From Desulfobacterales bacterium HSG17 (GTDB lineage Bacteria > Desulfobacterota > Desulfobacteria > Desulfobacterales > Desulfococcaceae), in assembly GCA_030377945.1 (NCBI GenBank), contig JAUCGD010000029.1:1-24547 (forward strand): a stretch of DNA of 24,547 bases, given 5' to 3'. The number at the start of each line of letters is the position of its first letter. Positions within the stretch are counted from its first letter, which is position 1. Below are positions 7,444 to 16,124 of this stretch, one piece after another. Below the pieces are notes generated by a model. That model was not told the origin of the DNA. It saw only the letters and a program-made list of their open reading frames with translations, and did no database searches. The translations under genes and the position numbers were made by a program.

Positions 7444-10014
7444 ATGAAAATATTCAATAAAATGAAACTAAGGACCAGGCTGCTGATTTCTCTTCTTGCT
7501 GTCAGTATTATTCCTTTATCAATTATAAGCACCATATCTTTGCACAATTCTAAAAAAGCTTTATCAGAACAGGCTTTTGCAAGGATTGAAGGGCTTAGGG
7601 ATGTTAAAAAGGCACAAATAAAATATTTTTTCATGGAACATAAAACCAATATGGATATTCTCATGGAGACTGTTGCAACCCTGAGACAGGCTGCTATTGA
7701 AAAGCTTTTAACTGTTCAGGAAATAAAAAAAGCCCAGGTTGAAGAATATTTTCAGGAATGCAAAAACGACATAAAGGTTATATCCAATAATACCATGATT
7801 GCAGAGGCGTTAGATGGTTTCAATTCTGCATATGATCCTGAAGACGGCAGGCTGGATGAGATTCTGTATCAATGGCTTGAACAGGAAAAATACGGTAAAG
7901 CCATGAACCGGATAATTTCCGAATACGGATATAATGATCTCCTGCTTATCACTAAAGAAGGTAAGGTTGTTTACACGATTAATAAAGAATCGGAGCTTAG
8001 CCAGAATGTTTTGACCGGCCCCTTAAAAAACAGTGATTTAAACACTGTTTTTAAAGAAGGTTTAAAAGGAGTGCATATTGAGGATTTTGTATCCTGGGAG
8101 CCTTCTGCCAATAAAAATATTGCATTTATTTCTGCCCCGGTATTCCAGTTTGATAGAAAAGCAGGAGTACTTGTTTTAAAGCTGACAAAGGATACATTAA
8201 ATACAATTGCCAGTCGTCGAGACGGCATGGGAGAAACCGGGGAAACTTATATTGTGGGTAAAGTCAATGATAAATCAGCTTACAGAAGTGACAGGGTTGT
8301 CACTAAAAGAAATTTTGGCGAAGAAATATCAAATGATGAGGTGGATATGGCTCTTTCAGGTGAGTCTGCATCTTCTGTAAGGATGAGTAGCCAGGGAAAG
8401 ATGGAAATTGTCAGGTATGATCCTCTCATGATTCCGGGTTTAAAATGGGCCATTATCAGCATCATGACTCTTGAAGAGGTTATTGCACCAAAACTTATGG
8501 GTGAACAAGAAGATTATTTTTCAAAATATATTAAAAAGTACGGGTATCATGATCTTTTATTAATACATCCTAAGGGAAATGTATTTTATTCTGTTGCCCA
8601 TGAATCGGATTATGGCACAAATATGCTTACAGGAGAATATATGAAAACCGGTCTCGGAGGATTGGTTAAAAAAGTAATTGAAAATAAGTCATTTGGTTTT
8701 GCAGATATTGAACCGTACATACCCTCAGAGGAAAAGCCAATGGCTTTTATGGCTAAATCAATTGTTTATGAAGATGAAGTTGAATTGATTGTGGCTATAA
8801 AAATTCCTATTGATCGAATTAACATGGTCATGGAGGAACGTTCCGGACTTGGCAATACAGGAGAAACTTATCTGACAGGCCCAAACAATCTCTTGCGATC
8901 AGATTCTCATTCAAAGGAATATACAGTCAGTGCGTCATTTGCAAATCCTGAAAAAATAAATATAAAAACATTTTCAAGCAAGGCTGCTCTTTCAGGTGAA
9001 ACAGGACGGAAAATTATAAGAAATTATGAAAACAGGGAAGTTCTTTCTGCATATACTCCCCTGAAAATCTGGGATATTTCCTGGGCATTAATCGCCGAAA
9101 TTGAAAAAGATGAGGCTTTTGAATCTGTTAAAACTTTCCAGATGCTAACAATAATAGTGGCATCACTGTCATTTATATGTATTATTGCATTTGTATTCTG
9201 GCTCATCGGGTATATAGTAAATCCTATCAGGCGTGTAATAACAGGTTTGGCACAGAGTGCAGACCAGGTTGCAGTTTCTTCAGATGAAATATCAACAACA
9301 AGCCAGTTACAGTCTGAAAATGCCTCTCACCAAGTTTCTGCTGTTGAAGCATCTTCCGATGCCCTTGGAAAAATGAGTGCTTCCAGCAAAAGTGCTGCCA
9401 CTCTCACCCAGGGGGCACATGAACTTATGAATGAGAATATTTCCAAGTCAGGCCAGTCTCTTAAGCGCCTTGTGGAACTGACAATGGAAATGACCAGGAT
9501 AGAAGCAGACAGCGGTCAGATGGGCCGGATTATAAAAACCATTGATGAGATTGCCTTTCAAACCAATCTTCTGGCTTTGAATGCAGCAATAGAGGCAGCA
9601 AGGGCAGGAGAGGCAGGAGCAGGGTTTGCAGTGGTGGCTGATGAGGTAAGAAACCTGGCCATGAGGTCAACAGATGCGGCAAAAGATACCCAGGAACTGC
9701 TGGATAATACAGTAGATCGTGTGAGCAGGGCTGCTAATTCCATACGGGGGATTAATAAAGATTTTGAAGTTATTATTGAATCTGCAACAATAATGGGTGA
9801 AAAAACAGATACAATTACCCAGGCCAGCAAAGAGGTAAGCGATACCATTGAAAAGGTGAGGATGGCTGCCAATGACATTGGACTTCTCAGTCAGCAGGTA
9901 GCAGCCGGGTCCGAAGAATCTGCTGCTGCTTCGGAACATCTTTCAGCCCTGGCTAATGAAATGAACGGATTTGTAAATGAACTTGCATCTATTGTGGGAG
10001 AAGGGCACAATTAA
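7444..10014 (+). CDS. Methyl-accepting chemotaxis protein with two tandem Cache-like sensor units
   Basis: ATG 7444 has AAAGGA upstream; the frame's earlier GTG and ATG are inside the preceding gene. The 856-residue receptor has TM1 at about residues 12-34, a long periplasmic region, TM2 at about 566-590 and a cytoplasmic signalling helix pair. The conserved tip ([22 protein letters not shown]) is near residue 705. The periplasmic part holds two homologous units: [19 protein letters not shown] and [19 protein letters not shown] begin matching segments. Each is followed by a GETY(I/L).G segment, so the sensor arose by duplication. The HAMP region is short. There is no C-terminal NWETF-like CheR/CheB docking pentapeptide (the protein ends GEGHN). 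It should report an external ligand to CheA/CheW; the ligand is unknown and no che genes are nearby. Confidence 0.9.
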   Translation: MKIFNKMKLRTRLLISLLAVSIIPLSIISTISLHNSKKALSEQAFARIEGLRDVKKAQIKYFFMEHKTNMDILMETVATLRQAAIEKLLTVQEIKKAQVEEYFQECKNDIKVISNNTMIAEALDGFNSAYDPEDGRLDEILYQWLEQEKYGKAMNRIISEYGYNDLLLITKEGKVVYTINKESELSQNVLTGPLKNSDLNTVFKEGLKGVHIEDFVSWEPSANKNIAFISAPVFQFDRKAGVLVLKLTKDTLNTIASRRDGMGETGETYIVGKVNDKSAYRSDRVVTKRNFGEEISNDEVDMALSGESASSVRMSSQGKMEIVRYDPLMIPGLKWAIISIMTLEEVIAPKLMGEQEDYFSKYIKKYGYHDLLLIHPKGNVFYSVAHESDYGTNMLTGEYMKTGLGGLVKKVIENKSFGFADIEPYIPSEEKPMAFMAKSIVYEDEVELIVAIKIPIDRINMVMEERSGLGNTGETYLTGPNNLLRSDSHSKEYTVSASFANPEKINIKTFSSKAALSGETGRKIIRNYENREVLSAYTPLKIWDISWALIAEIEKDEAFESVKTFQMLTIIVASLSFICIIAFVFWLIGYIVNPIRRVITGLAQSADQVAVSSDEISTTSQLQSENASHQVSAVEASSDALGKMSASSKSAATLTQGAHELMNENISKSGQSLKRLVELTMEMTRIEADSGQMGRIIKTIDEIAFQTNLLALNAAIEAARAGEAGAGFAVVADEVRNLAMRSTDAAKDTQELLDNTVDRVSRAANSIRGINKDFEVIIESATIMGEKTDTITQASKEVSDTIEKVRMAANDIGLLSQQVAAGSEESAAASEHLSALANEMNGFVNELASIVGEGHN

Positions 10015-10019
10015 AAATA

Positions 10020-11066
10020 ATGAATAAAATAAAAAAAAATAATATTAACCGCATACTTATACGGGCTGCCAACTGGGTTGGAGATGCTGTTATGAGCCTG
10101 CCCATGATCGGCTCTATCAGAAAAAATTTTCCCCATGCAAAGATTTTCATACTTGCCAAACCCTGGGTAGCTCCCATATTTGAAAATAATCCTGATATTG
10201 ACTATATTATTATTTATGATACAAAAGAACAGCACAAAGGATTTTTGGGATTACTCAGATTGTGCAGGGAATTAAGGCAGTATAAATTTGATCTCTCAGT
10301 TCTCATTCCCAATGCTTTTTCATCAGCATTAATCTCATTTCTTGCAGGCATTTCAAACCGCCTTGGATATAATACTGACGGCAGGACTATTTTACTTACC
10401 CATCCTGTTCCCATGAAACCGGAACATAAAAAACGGCATCATATTGATTATTATATGGGGATTCTTGAAGGGGTGTCTCTGCATAGGTTCAGCAATAAAT
10501 TAAACCTTGCTCTTTCCACGCAAGAGCGCATAAATGCAGAAGTGATATTAAAAAAATCAGGGGTGTTAAATATTGGCAGGATCATTGGAATAAACCCGGG
10601 TGCTGCATTTGGTTCAGCCAAACGCTGGTTTCCTGAGCGGTATGCTAAATTATGCCAAAAATTTCAAAACATATATCCCAATGTATCCATTCTTGTTTTC
10701 GGAGGCCCTGGCGAAGAGGAACTAGGTGAAAAAATATGCGAAATTGTGGGAACCGGCTGTACCAGCCTATGCGGAAAAACCACACTCCGCCAGGCTGTTG
10801 CTCTCATTGAAAAATGCTCTTTTTTTATCACAAATGATTCCGGCCTTATGCACATTGCAGCGGCCCTGGACATTCCCCAGATAGCCATATTCGGGCCGAC
10901 AAACCATACAACAACATCCCCTGCAAGCTTAAACAGCCATATGGTAAGAGTACCAACCCCTTGCAGTCCCTGCATGAAGCAGGAATGTCTTTTGGGACAT
11001 CATGAGTGCATGAAGTCAGTGAGTGTTGAAATGGTTTTTGAAACTGCTCAAAATTTTAAATTATAA
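10020..11066 (+). CDS. waaF: Lipopolysaccharide heptosyltransferase II (GT9 family)
   Basis: The 348-residue GT9-family enzyme adds the second heptose of the LPS inner core from ADP-heptose, on the cytoplasmic face of the inner membrane. The N-terminal RAANWVGDAVMSLP (15-28) is the WaaF-type motif with the catalytic-type Asp (D22). The C-terminal donor site TNDSGLMHIAAALDIP is followed by IAIFGPTNHTTTSP. Near the end is the cysteine cluster CSPCMKQECLLGHHECM, typical of these enzymes in delta-proteobacteria. The gene starts five bases after the chemoreceptor stop and is followed by a second GT9 gene, indicating one transcript. It implies a Gram-negative outer membrane with a heptose core. Confidence 0.85.
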   Translation: MNKIKKNNINRILIRAANWVGDAVMSLPMIGSIRKNFPHAKIFILAKPWVAPIFENNPDIDYIIIYDTKEQHKGFLGLLRLCRELRQYKFDLSVLIPNAFSSALISFLAGISNRLGYNTDGRTILLTHPVPMKPEHKKRHHIDYYMGILEGVSLHRFSNKLNLALSTQERINAEVILKKSGVLNIGRIIGINPGAAFGSAKRWFPERYAKLCQKFQNIYPNVSILVFGGPGEEELGEKICEIVGTGCTSLCGKTTLRQAVALIEKCSFFITNDSGLMHIAAALDIPQIAIFGPTNHTTTSPASLNSHMVRVPTPCSPCMKQECLLGHHECMKSVSVEMVFETAQNFKL

Positions 11067-11088
11067 TCTTAAATTAAAATCCAATATC

Positions 11089-12141
11089 ATGAATATCCTT
11101 ATAATCAAGTTAAGCGCCATAGGCGATGTAATTCATACCCTTCCGGCTTTAAATGCCATAAGAAAACATTACCCGAATTCAAAAATCACATGGGTTGTTG
11201 AAGAGGCCGCAGCTTCCATAGTGCAGGGTCATGAAGCTCTTGACCGTGTCCTGGTTTCAAAGCGGAAAAAATGGCTCAAAGGTCTGCTGAAAAGCTCTTC
11301 AAGAAATAAAAGCATAAAGGAAATATCATCTTTTATCAGACAACTGAGAGATACAAACTATGATCTTGTTATTGATTTCCATCAACTGCTTAAAAGCGGG
11401 GTTGTTGTCTGGCTGGCAAGAGGAAAGGTAAAAGCCGGTTTTGATAAAGGTATGCAGCATATGGAACACAGCTACTTTTTTTTAAATAAACCCATTCCCC
11501 CTGTGAGCATGGAACATCATGCCCTGTCAAGATACCTTATGCTTGTTCAAGCCCTGGGAATTCCGGTAAAAAAGGTAGAATACAAATTGCCGGTCGGAAA
11601 ACCGCACAGGCAGGCCATAGACAAAGTGCTGTCAGAAAACAACATGGGAAACAGCAAAATGCTCATTGCTATAAATCCGGTTGCCCAGTGGAAAACCAAA
11701 CTGTGGGAGAATAAAAAGTTCTCAAAATTGGCAGACTGCCTTATAAAAACATACAAAGCCGATATAATTTTCACTGGAGGCCCTGAGGACCTGCCCATTG
11801 TTCAAGATATAATAGACAATATGAAAGAAAATGCCCTTAACCTGGCAGGTAAAACAACCTTAAAAATCCTGGCAGCCCTTTATGAGAAAACCAGGTTTGT
11901 AATATCCACAGACACTGGCCCCATGCACCTTTGCGTAGCTGTGAAAACCCCAGTTATAGCACTTTTCGGGCCAACAGCTCCCTGGCGAACAGGGCCTTTT
12001 GGGCCAAATCATGAGGTCATACGCCTTGGTATGGAATGCAGTCCTTGTTTCAAGCGTGAGTGCATGAGAAAAGATCTTTTGTGCATGAGAGGAATTGATG
12101 TTGAAGATATCCTGGAAAGAGTAGATAAACTGGTAAGATAA
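11089..12141 (+). CDS. waaC: Lipopolysaccharide heptosyltransferase I (GT9 family)
   Basis: I start this 350-residue enzyme at ATG 11089 (MNILIIKLSAIGDVIHTLPA). The frame extends back to 11023, but that part overlaps waaF and adds residues not expected in the family. MNILIIKLSAIGDVIHTLPALNAIR and the following TWVVEE are characteristic of WaaC, which attaches the first heptose to Kdo of lipid A. The donor-binding part has STDTGPMHLCVAVKTP and ALFGPTAPWRTGP. The C-terminal cysteine cluster CSPCFKRECMRKDLLCM parallels that of the upstream protein. The two GT9 proteins catalyse consecutive steps and are 22 bp apart. The assignment to heptosyltransferase I rather than another GT9 enzyme is likely but not certain. 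Confidence 0.8.
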   Translation: MNILIIKLSAIGDVIHTLPALNAIRKHYPNSKITWVVEEAAASIVQGHEALDRVLVSKRKKWLKGLLKSSSRNKSIKEISSFIRQLRDTNYDLVIDFHQLLKSGVVVWLARGKVKAGFDKGMQHMEHSYFFLNKPIPPVSMEHHALSRYLMLVQALGIPVKKVEYKLPVGKPHRQAIDKVLSENNMGNSKMLIAINPVAQWKTKLWENKKFSKLADCLIKTYKADIIFTGGPEDLPIVQDIIDNMKENALNLAGKTTLKILAALYEKTRFVISTDTGPMHLCVAVKTPVIALFGPTAPWRTGPFGPNHEVIRLGMECSPCFKRECMRKDLLCMRGIDVEDILERVDKLVR

Positions 12142-12144
12142 ATT

Positions 12145-12197
12145 CCCGGATGCTGAAGCAGGCTTCACAAAAGCGATATTAAACGATCAGCACCGGG
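12145..12197 (+). terminator. Possible weak hairpin terminator after the heptosyltransferase genes
   Basis: CCCGGATGCTGA (12145-12156) can pair with TCAGCACCGGG (12187-12197) with one bulge. A second small hairpin, GAAGC-AG-GCTTC, lies inside at 12155-12166. Only a weak T-rich run (TTAATTTTG) follows. The position, four bases after the waaC stop and before a convergent gene, fits a terminator, but the structure is not classic. Confidence 0.3.
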
Positions 12198-12223
12198 TTA
12201 ATTTTGCAATTTCAACACTTTAA

Positions 12224-12607
12224 TCAATTAAGGCTGCTGCCTGAAACAACAGATAATCCATAAAGAGCATCTTTTAATCCGACTTGTCCGTCAATACCAG
12301 ATAGCGGATAAACTGTGGGTGTTAATCCGGCACATACCTGGAGTGCAGAGATTACATCTTTTATATCTACTCCCTGTTCTTCAGGGCTGGACATTCCACT
12401 CATTTGAAATATTCCGCAGTAATTGCTCTTTTGAATATTTACCGGAAATGACATATCTTCACCATCACTAACTGAAACATTGAAAGTATTTGCCCTTTTA
12501 TCTCCGAATTGATTACCGGCATTGGCAGAAGTAAAAATTCCAAAAGTACAGAGTATCAAAAGTGAGATTAAAAGCAGATTTGTTGTATTGTAGATGTGAG
12601 CTTTCAT
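12224..12607 (-). CDS. Small secreted protein with a dockerin-like C-terminal module
   Basis: The start is ATG 12607, set by the strong ribosome site GGAGGAAATAAAT directly before it; the longer frame to 12673 is not needed. The 127-residue product has a clear signal peptide (LLLISLLILCTFGIFTSANA^GN) and a middle part I do not recognise. The C-terminus GVDIKDVISALQVCAGL...GQVGLKDALYGLSVVSG looks like a two-repeat, dockerin-type (EF-hand-like) module. The same module pattern closes the large beta-helix protein at 20485-22575. Here the second repeat has lost most of the acidic D-x-D-x-D residues, so calcium binding may be weak. The protein is exported; its partner is unknown. Confidence 0.65.
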   Translation of the reverse strand: MKAHIYNTTNLLLISLLILCTFGIFTSANAGNQFGDKRANTFNVSVSDGEDMSFPVNIQKSNYCGIFQMSGMSSPEEQGVDIKDVISALQVCAGLTPTVYPLSGIDGQVGLKDALYGLSVVSGSSLN

Positions 12608-12686
12608 ATTTATTTCCTCCATTTTTTTTAAAATATTGGATAGAATATCAGCATAAGCATTGAACATTATCATTTCTGAATAACTT

Positions 12687-12761
12687 CTATTTTACAGCTA
12701 CGGCACAATTCATTCCGCACGGTGCAATAAGTTCTCCTGCGATTGGATTTGTTTTTTTCAT
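12687..12761 (-). pseudogene. N-terminal fragment of a DUF3795 protein
   Basis: Reading from ATG 12761 gives 24 residues, MKKTNPIAGELIAPCGMNCA followed by VAVK and TAG. ELIAPCGMNC is the conserved opening of DUF3795 (cysteine-rich) proteins; the complete copy at 22958-23398 opens with MTAPCGLDCFNC. Nothing downstream continues the family, so this is a decayed piece. It was found by reading the minus strand directly. Confidence 0.55.
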
Positions 12762-12834
12762 TTTTCGATTCAAAACATATTAATCCTTTTTATGTTCGAT
12801 ATAAGTGCCTGTGCATAAATTTTATTATATTTTT

Positions 12835-12904
12835 ACCACAGATACCACAGATTTTAACAGATTAAAATCGTAATACATCTGTGTTAATCTGTGCAACCTG
12901 TGGT
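12835..12904. repeat. Imperfect 70-bp hairpin repeat (ACCACAGAT type)
   Basis: The segment starts ACCACAGATACCACAGATT and ends GTGCAACCTGTGGT, and its two halves are loosely complementary. It is the same style of intergenic repeat as that at 4533-4603, with ACCACAGAT instead of ACCACGAAT. It lies in a gene-poor stretch and no terminator function is evident. Confidence 0.5.
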
Positions 12905-13169
12905 TCATTTATGCCATGAAACTTTTGATGATGTACTTATATTCTACCTTTTATCATGAATCTTAATCATTCAAAATAAATTATTTCAAAAGTTCTAACC
13001 TCATAAAACAACTGATTCAAAATATAGCAATAATAAATTTAATCCTAAAATATTTTCTTATTGAAAAATATTTCGTAAATGATATTGATGAAATGCACCA
13101 GTTAGCTATCGTGATATTTTTGAGCAATTATTTATAATAGGCCAAAACTCAAAAACTTATGAAAATGAT
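12905..13169. other. AT-rich spacer without a recognisable gene
   Basis: Both strands were read. There is no convincing ORF, RNA or repeat between the hairpin repeat and the first signal-peptide-like frame at 13170. The base composition is strongly AT-rich, as expected for decayed DNA. Confidence 0.5.
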
Positions 13170-13251
13170 ATGAGAAAGATTTTCAAAGCAGCTCTAATAA
13201 TGCTTATTGCTTTATTTCAAGCAATTTCAACATATGCAGATATCAGCGAAT

Positions 13252-13561
13252 ATGCTGTTTTTTTTATTGCTCATGTTCAACATATCACACGCTGAAGAAA
13301 AAAATGCGGGCAGATTTTCGACACAGACCACCGGAAATGGTAATTGAAGATGAAAAAAAATCAGGTCCCTTGAAAGATATTCTTGAAGAGGCAGCCAAGA
13401 AATTAGGATATAAAATCAAATGGCGAAATGCCCCTTTCCCCAGAAGTTTATCAGATTTGAAAAAAGGAATAATTGATATTATACCGAGAACGGTGAGAAC
13501 CGATGAAAGAGAATTATTTGTTAATTATCTCGGTCCCGTTGGCAAAGAAAAACATTACTGA
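13252..13561 (+). pseudogene. Remnant of a solute-binding (SBP_bac_3) protein, N-lobe only, frameshifted
   Basis: ATG 13252 opens a frame reading MLFFLLLMFNISHAEEKN, a good signal peptide ending in SHA. The adjacent frame then carries MRADFRHRPPEMVIEDEKKS and GPLKDILEEAAKKLGYKIKW, typical of the first lobe of an SBP_bac_3 domain, and continues to RTDERELFVNYLGPVG. One extra A in the A7 run near 13297-13303 explains the switch. The frame stops at 13561 before the second lobe. A second signal-peptide-like frame (MRKIFKAALIMLIALFQ) starts at 13170 and stops at 13293-13295, so the region may hold more than one decayed 5' end. The following sequence carries a cyclase fragment in yet another frame. 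Confidence 0.65.
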
Positions 13562-14036
13562 TTTTGCATATGCAAATTATAAATTTATTCAAAGAATTGG
13601 AAACTATTGCGGCATGTCTAAAAAAACTTTAAACGCCGGGATATATCCCCAGCTTAATGAAAGTTTACTTGATTTGGCAAAATCCGGCAGAGTCACTGTA
13701 AAAAAATACTGGCATATACGAATCGGAGTCCATGTAGGGCCCATAGTTGCAGGTATAATCGGAAATCATAAATTCTGCTATGACATTTTTGGCGATACGG
13801 TTAATACCGCAAGCCGGATGGAATCTTCGGGCATGGAGGATGGAATTAATATCTCAAAAGAGCTTAACTCAATAATTGAACCTTTTTTTCAAACAGAGTT
13901 CCGGGGTTCAATTCCGGCAAAAAACAAAGGAACCCTTCCCATGTATCAGCTTCACCGGCTTCGTCCCGATTTTAGTATTGATACAGAAGGAATCAAGCCA
14001 AATGAAAATTTTCATATTAGTATTGATAAACTCTGA
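13503..14036 (+). pseudogene. C-terminal fragment of a class III adenylate/guanylate cyclase domain
   Basis: The 177-residue frame contains HIRIGVHVGPIVAGIIG followed by CYDIFGDTVNTASRMESSG and INIS. This is the second half of a class III nucleotidyl cyclase domain, including the conserved N and R of VNTASR. The first half, with the metal-binding Asp (FADI-type motif), is missing. The upstream residues (DFAYANYKFIQRIGNYCGM) do not align convincingly, so activity is not expected. Order and spacing after a solute-binding N-lobe suggest the ruin of one receptor protein, signal peptide-SBP-cyclase, with its centre deleted (inference). The C-terminal 40 residues are of unknown type. Confidence 0.6.
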
Positions 14037-14044
14037 ATAATCTA

Positions 14045-14950
14045 ATGCAATATAATCCGGGGCTGAACCCGGACGAAAAAGGGTTTTGGTTAGCTGACAC
14101 TATGCTGAATTTAGGTAATTTTATCAAAGGCGGAAAAACACCATCATTGATTTTTGGTGAGTATTCCGAAATAGAACTCTACAAAACTAATGTGGAAACT
14201 ATTGATATTGTTAAACTTAAGGTGCCCGGAATAATGGCACTGAATGGTATTGACAGGCCCGATTCCTGGAGTATTCACTGTATGTCCCATAGACCCTGTT
14301 GTTTACCGTCAAAAATAAATCAGGATGAGTCAGATCTTATTTATTCATTTGCTAAACAAATTAATCATATAACCGATGATTATTTCACAGCCGGTGTAAT
14401 ATCTGCATCTGCCATTAAAGTATATCCCAAGATTCCTCATAATTTTTTATCAGTTAGTTCAGATTTAATACATATGAAAATTGGAGCTTTTTTATTTGAT
14501 TTATTTGAACAGGTAAACGGTAAACAATTAAGAGAAATCACGTCTTCAGTCTCTCTTTCTCTATTTTTTTGTAGAATTGGTTTTATACCAAAAATAATCC
14601 ACCCGAAAAATGGACCAAATGCATTTAGTCGAGTTAGTAATGAAAATTTTGATATAGAAATCCCTTTAAGTTTTCAAGAAGTCCTGATACAAACTTTGCG
14701 AGAATTAAAAAGACAAAATATTGAACGAATTTCTTTATTAATTGAATTTGAAAGAGATAAAAAGAAAAGTGAAAAGAATAAATCATTAGAGGAAAAAACA
14801 AATTTTTCTAATATTTCTGAAGTTGTTAATACCATACAGGAATTAACAAGAATAAATAAACAATCAATGATAAAACCTCTGAATGTACTAAAAGAAGAAC
14901 TTGATTTGTACATAAAACTAAAAACAATGACTGTAGAATCTGTTTTTTAA
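14045..14950 (+). CDS. Hypothetical protein, 301 residues
   Basis: I do not recognise this protein. It has no signal peptide or membrane span. The middle carries HCMSHRPCCLPS, a cysteine/histidine cluster that might bind metal. The last 80 residues are strongly charged and helical (FERDKKKSEKNKSLEEK, then a heptad-like IQELTRINKQ), suggesting a coiled coil. ATG 14045 has no clear ribosome site and lies eight bases after the cyclase remnant. The 3' half appears more AT-rich than the 5' half, so the frame could be a fusion or itself part of decayed DNA. It ends seven bases from the convergent MDR gene, at the left edge of the cassette array. Confidence 0.5.
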   Translation: MQYNPGLNPDEKGFWLADTMLNLGNFIKGGKTPSLIFGEYSEIELYKTNVETIDIVKLKVPGIMALNGIDRPDSWSIHCMSHRPCCLPSKINQDESDLIYSFAKQINHITDDYFTAGVISASAIKVYPKIPHNFLSVSSDLIHMKIGAFLFDLFEQVNGKQLREITSSVSLSLFFCRIGFIPKIIHPKNGPNAFSRVSNENFDIEIPLSFQEVLIQTLRELKRQNIERISLLIEFERDKKKSEKNKSLEEKTNFSNISEVVNTIQELTRINKQSMIKPLNVLKEELDLYIKLKTMTVESVF

Positions 14951-14957
14951 TTTTATA

Positions 14958-15917
14958 TCAAAATGTTATTACTATTTTTCCTTTAAATCGCCCATTCCCA
15001 AAATATCGAAAAGCTTCAGCAGTTTCTTCAATAGGATAGCATTTATCTATAACAGGCTTGAGTTTACCAGCTTCAAAAAGCTCAACTAAATAATTCAAAT
15101 CCTTATTTGCTTTATAAGCTACCATATGCATTCTATATTTTCTGGTTAATCTCCCCCAAAATGCAAGCTGAAGAATTCGAGAAGTTTTTCCTCCAACTGT
15201 TACATAAATTCCATTATGACGTAACGCACGTTGATAATCAAAAGTACAACGATTTGTTTTAACATCAAAAATAAGATCATACTGCTGACTGTTTCTTGTA
15301 AAATCTTCCTTTGTAAAATCAATTACATTGTCCGCACCAAGAGCACGCATCAAGTCTAATTTCTCTGTGCTGTCCACACCTGTTATTTCAACATCAAATA
15401 ATTTTGCTATCTGAATCGCTAATGTGCCGGTGCTGCCACACCCGCCATTAATCAAAACCTTTTGCCCTGATTTAATTTTTCCAAAATCAATAAGACCCTG
15501 TACAGCAAGATTGCCTCCATGAGACAGGCATGCTGCTTGTTCAAATGTCATACTCGAAGGTTTAAGAATTAATTCGTTTTCACAAGCGCAAATATACTCT
15601 GCAAAAGCGCCCCAACCACCTTCTGACAGATCGCCGAACACTTCATCTCCAACTTGAAAATGTTTTACATTTTTTCCGATCGCTTTGACTTGACCGGCTA
15701 TGTCACATCCATGTATTAGAGAACTTTTCGGTTTTAAAAGACCGCTGAGAAAACGATACTCAAACGGTTTACCTGTTAACGTATCCCAATCCCATGAATT
15801 TATTGATACTGCATGATTTTTTACTAAGACCTCATCATCGCCTGGGATCGGTTTTTGGATGTCTTCCATTTTAAGAACATCGGGCGAACCATATTTGTGA
15901 TAGACGATTGCTTTCAT
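14958..15917 (-). CDS. NAD(P)-dependent MDR-family oxidoreductase (quinone reductase/zinc-alcohol dehydrogenase-like)
   Basis: The 319-residue protein belongs to the medium-chain dehydrogenase/reductase superfamily. It has the GroES-like N-terminal domain (MKAIVYHKYGSPDVLKMEDI, G70 to G75 in GCDIAG, VGDEVFG) and the Rossmann domain with GGCGSTG (158-164) for NAD(P)H. The typical zinc ligands of alcohol dehydrogenases are absent, so a quinone- or enone-reductase-like activity is more likely. ATG 15917 has AAAGGAT upstream. The gene sits at the left end of the cassette array and its 5' side borders a good attC site. No attC is visible after its own stop, so the terminal cassette has lost its site or the array ends here. 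Confidence 0.85.
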   Translation of the reverse strand: MKAIVYHKYGSPDVLKMEDIQKPIPGDDEVLVKNHAVSINSWDWDTLTGKPFEYRFLSGLLKPKSSLIHGCDIAGQVKAIGKNVKHFQVGDEVFGDLSEGGWGAFAEYICACENELILKPSSMTFEQAACLSHGGNLAVQGLIDFGKIKSGQKVLINGGCGSTGTLAIQIAKLFDVEITGVDSTEKLDLMRALGADNVIDFTKEDFTRNSQQYDLIFDVKTNRCTFDYQRALRHNGIYVTVGGKTSRILQLAFWGRLTRKYRMHMVAYKANKDLNYLVELFEAGKLKPVIDKCYPIEETAEAFRYFGNGRFKGKIVITF

Positions 15918-16002
15918 AAATATCCTTTCCGGATTGCATTGATTCGTTCATTTTCAATATAGGCCATTAATAATATGAACCGATGCTGAAGTTTCTACCA
16001 GA

Positions 16003-16070
16003 ACATAACGTATTAAGGATTATTGTGAATTTTTGTGCAGCAAAATATACACAATAATCCTGCGTTAATT
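16003..16070 (-). other. attC-like recombination site, 68 bp
   Basis: On the minus strand the site runs from AATTAAC to GTTATGT. The arms AGGATTATTGTG and CACAATAATCCT pair perfectly around a loop containing TTTTGCTGCAC. It follows the stop of the methyltransferase-type gene and precedes the MDR gene, the arrangement of an integron cassette boundary. Confidence 0.75.
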
Positions 16071-16124
16071 TAAAAGCCTGTCAGCATAATTTATCCAAGA
16101 ACTTCATTGTCTGGGAAGTTATTT

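Noticed and set aside
9558..9939. Two minus-strand frames opposite the chemoreceptor signalling domain
   Set aside because: They are shadows of the strongly conserved signalling region, whose biased codons open the antisense frames.
14800..14960. attC site after the MDR gene
   Set aside because: ATAAC occurs near the stop codon, but no partner GTTA core or hairpin could be found in the following 150 bases.
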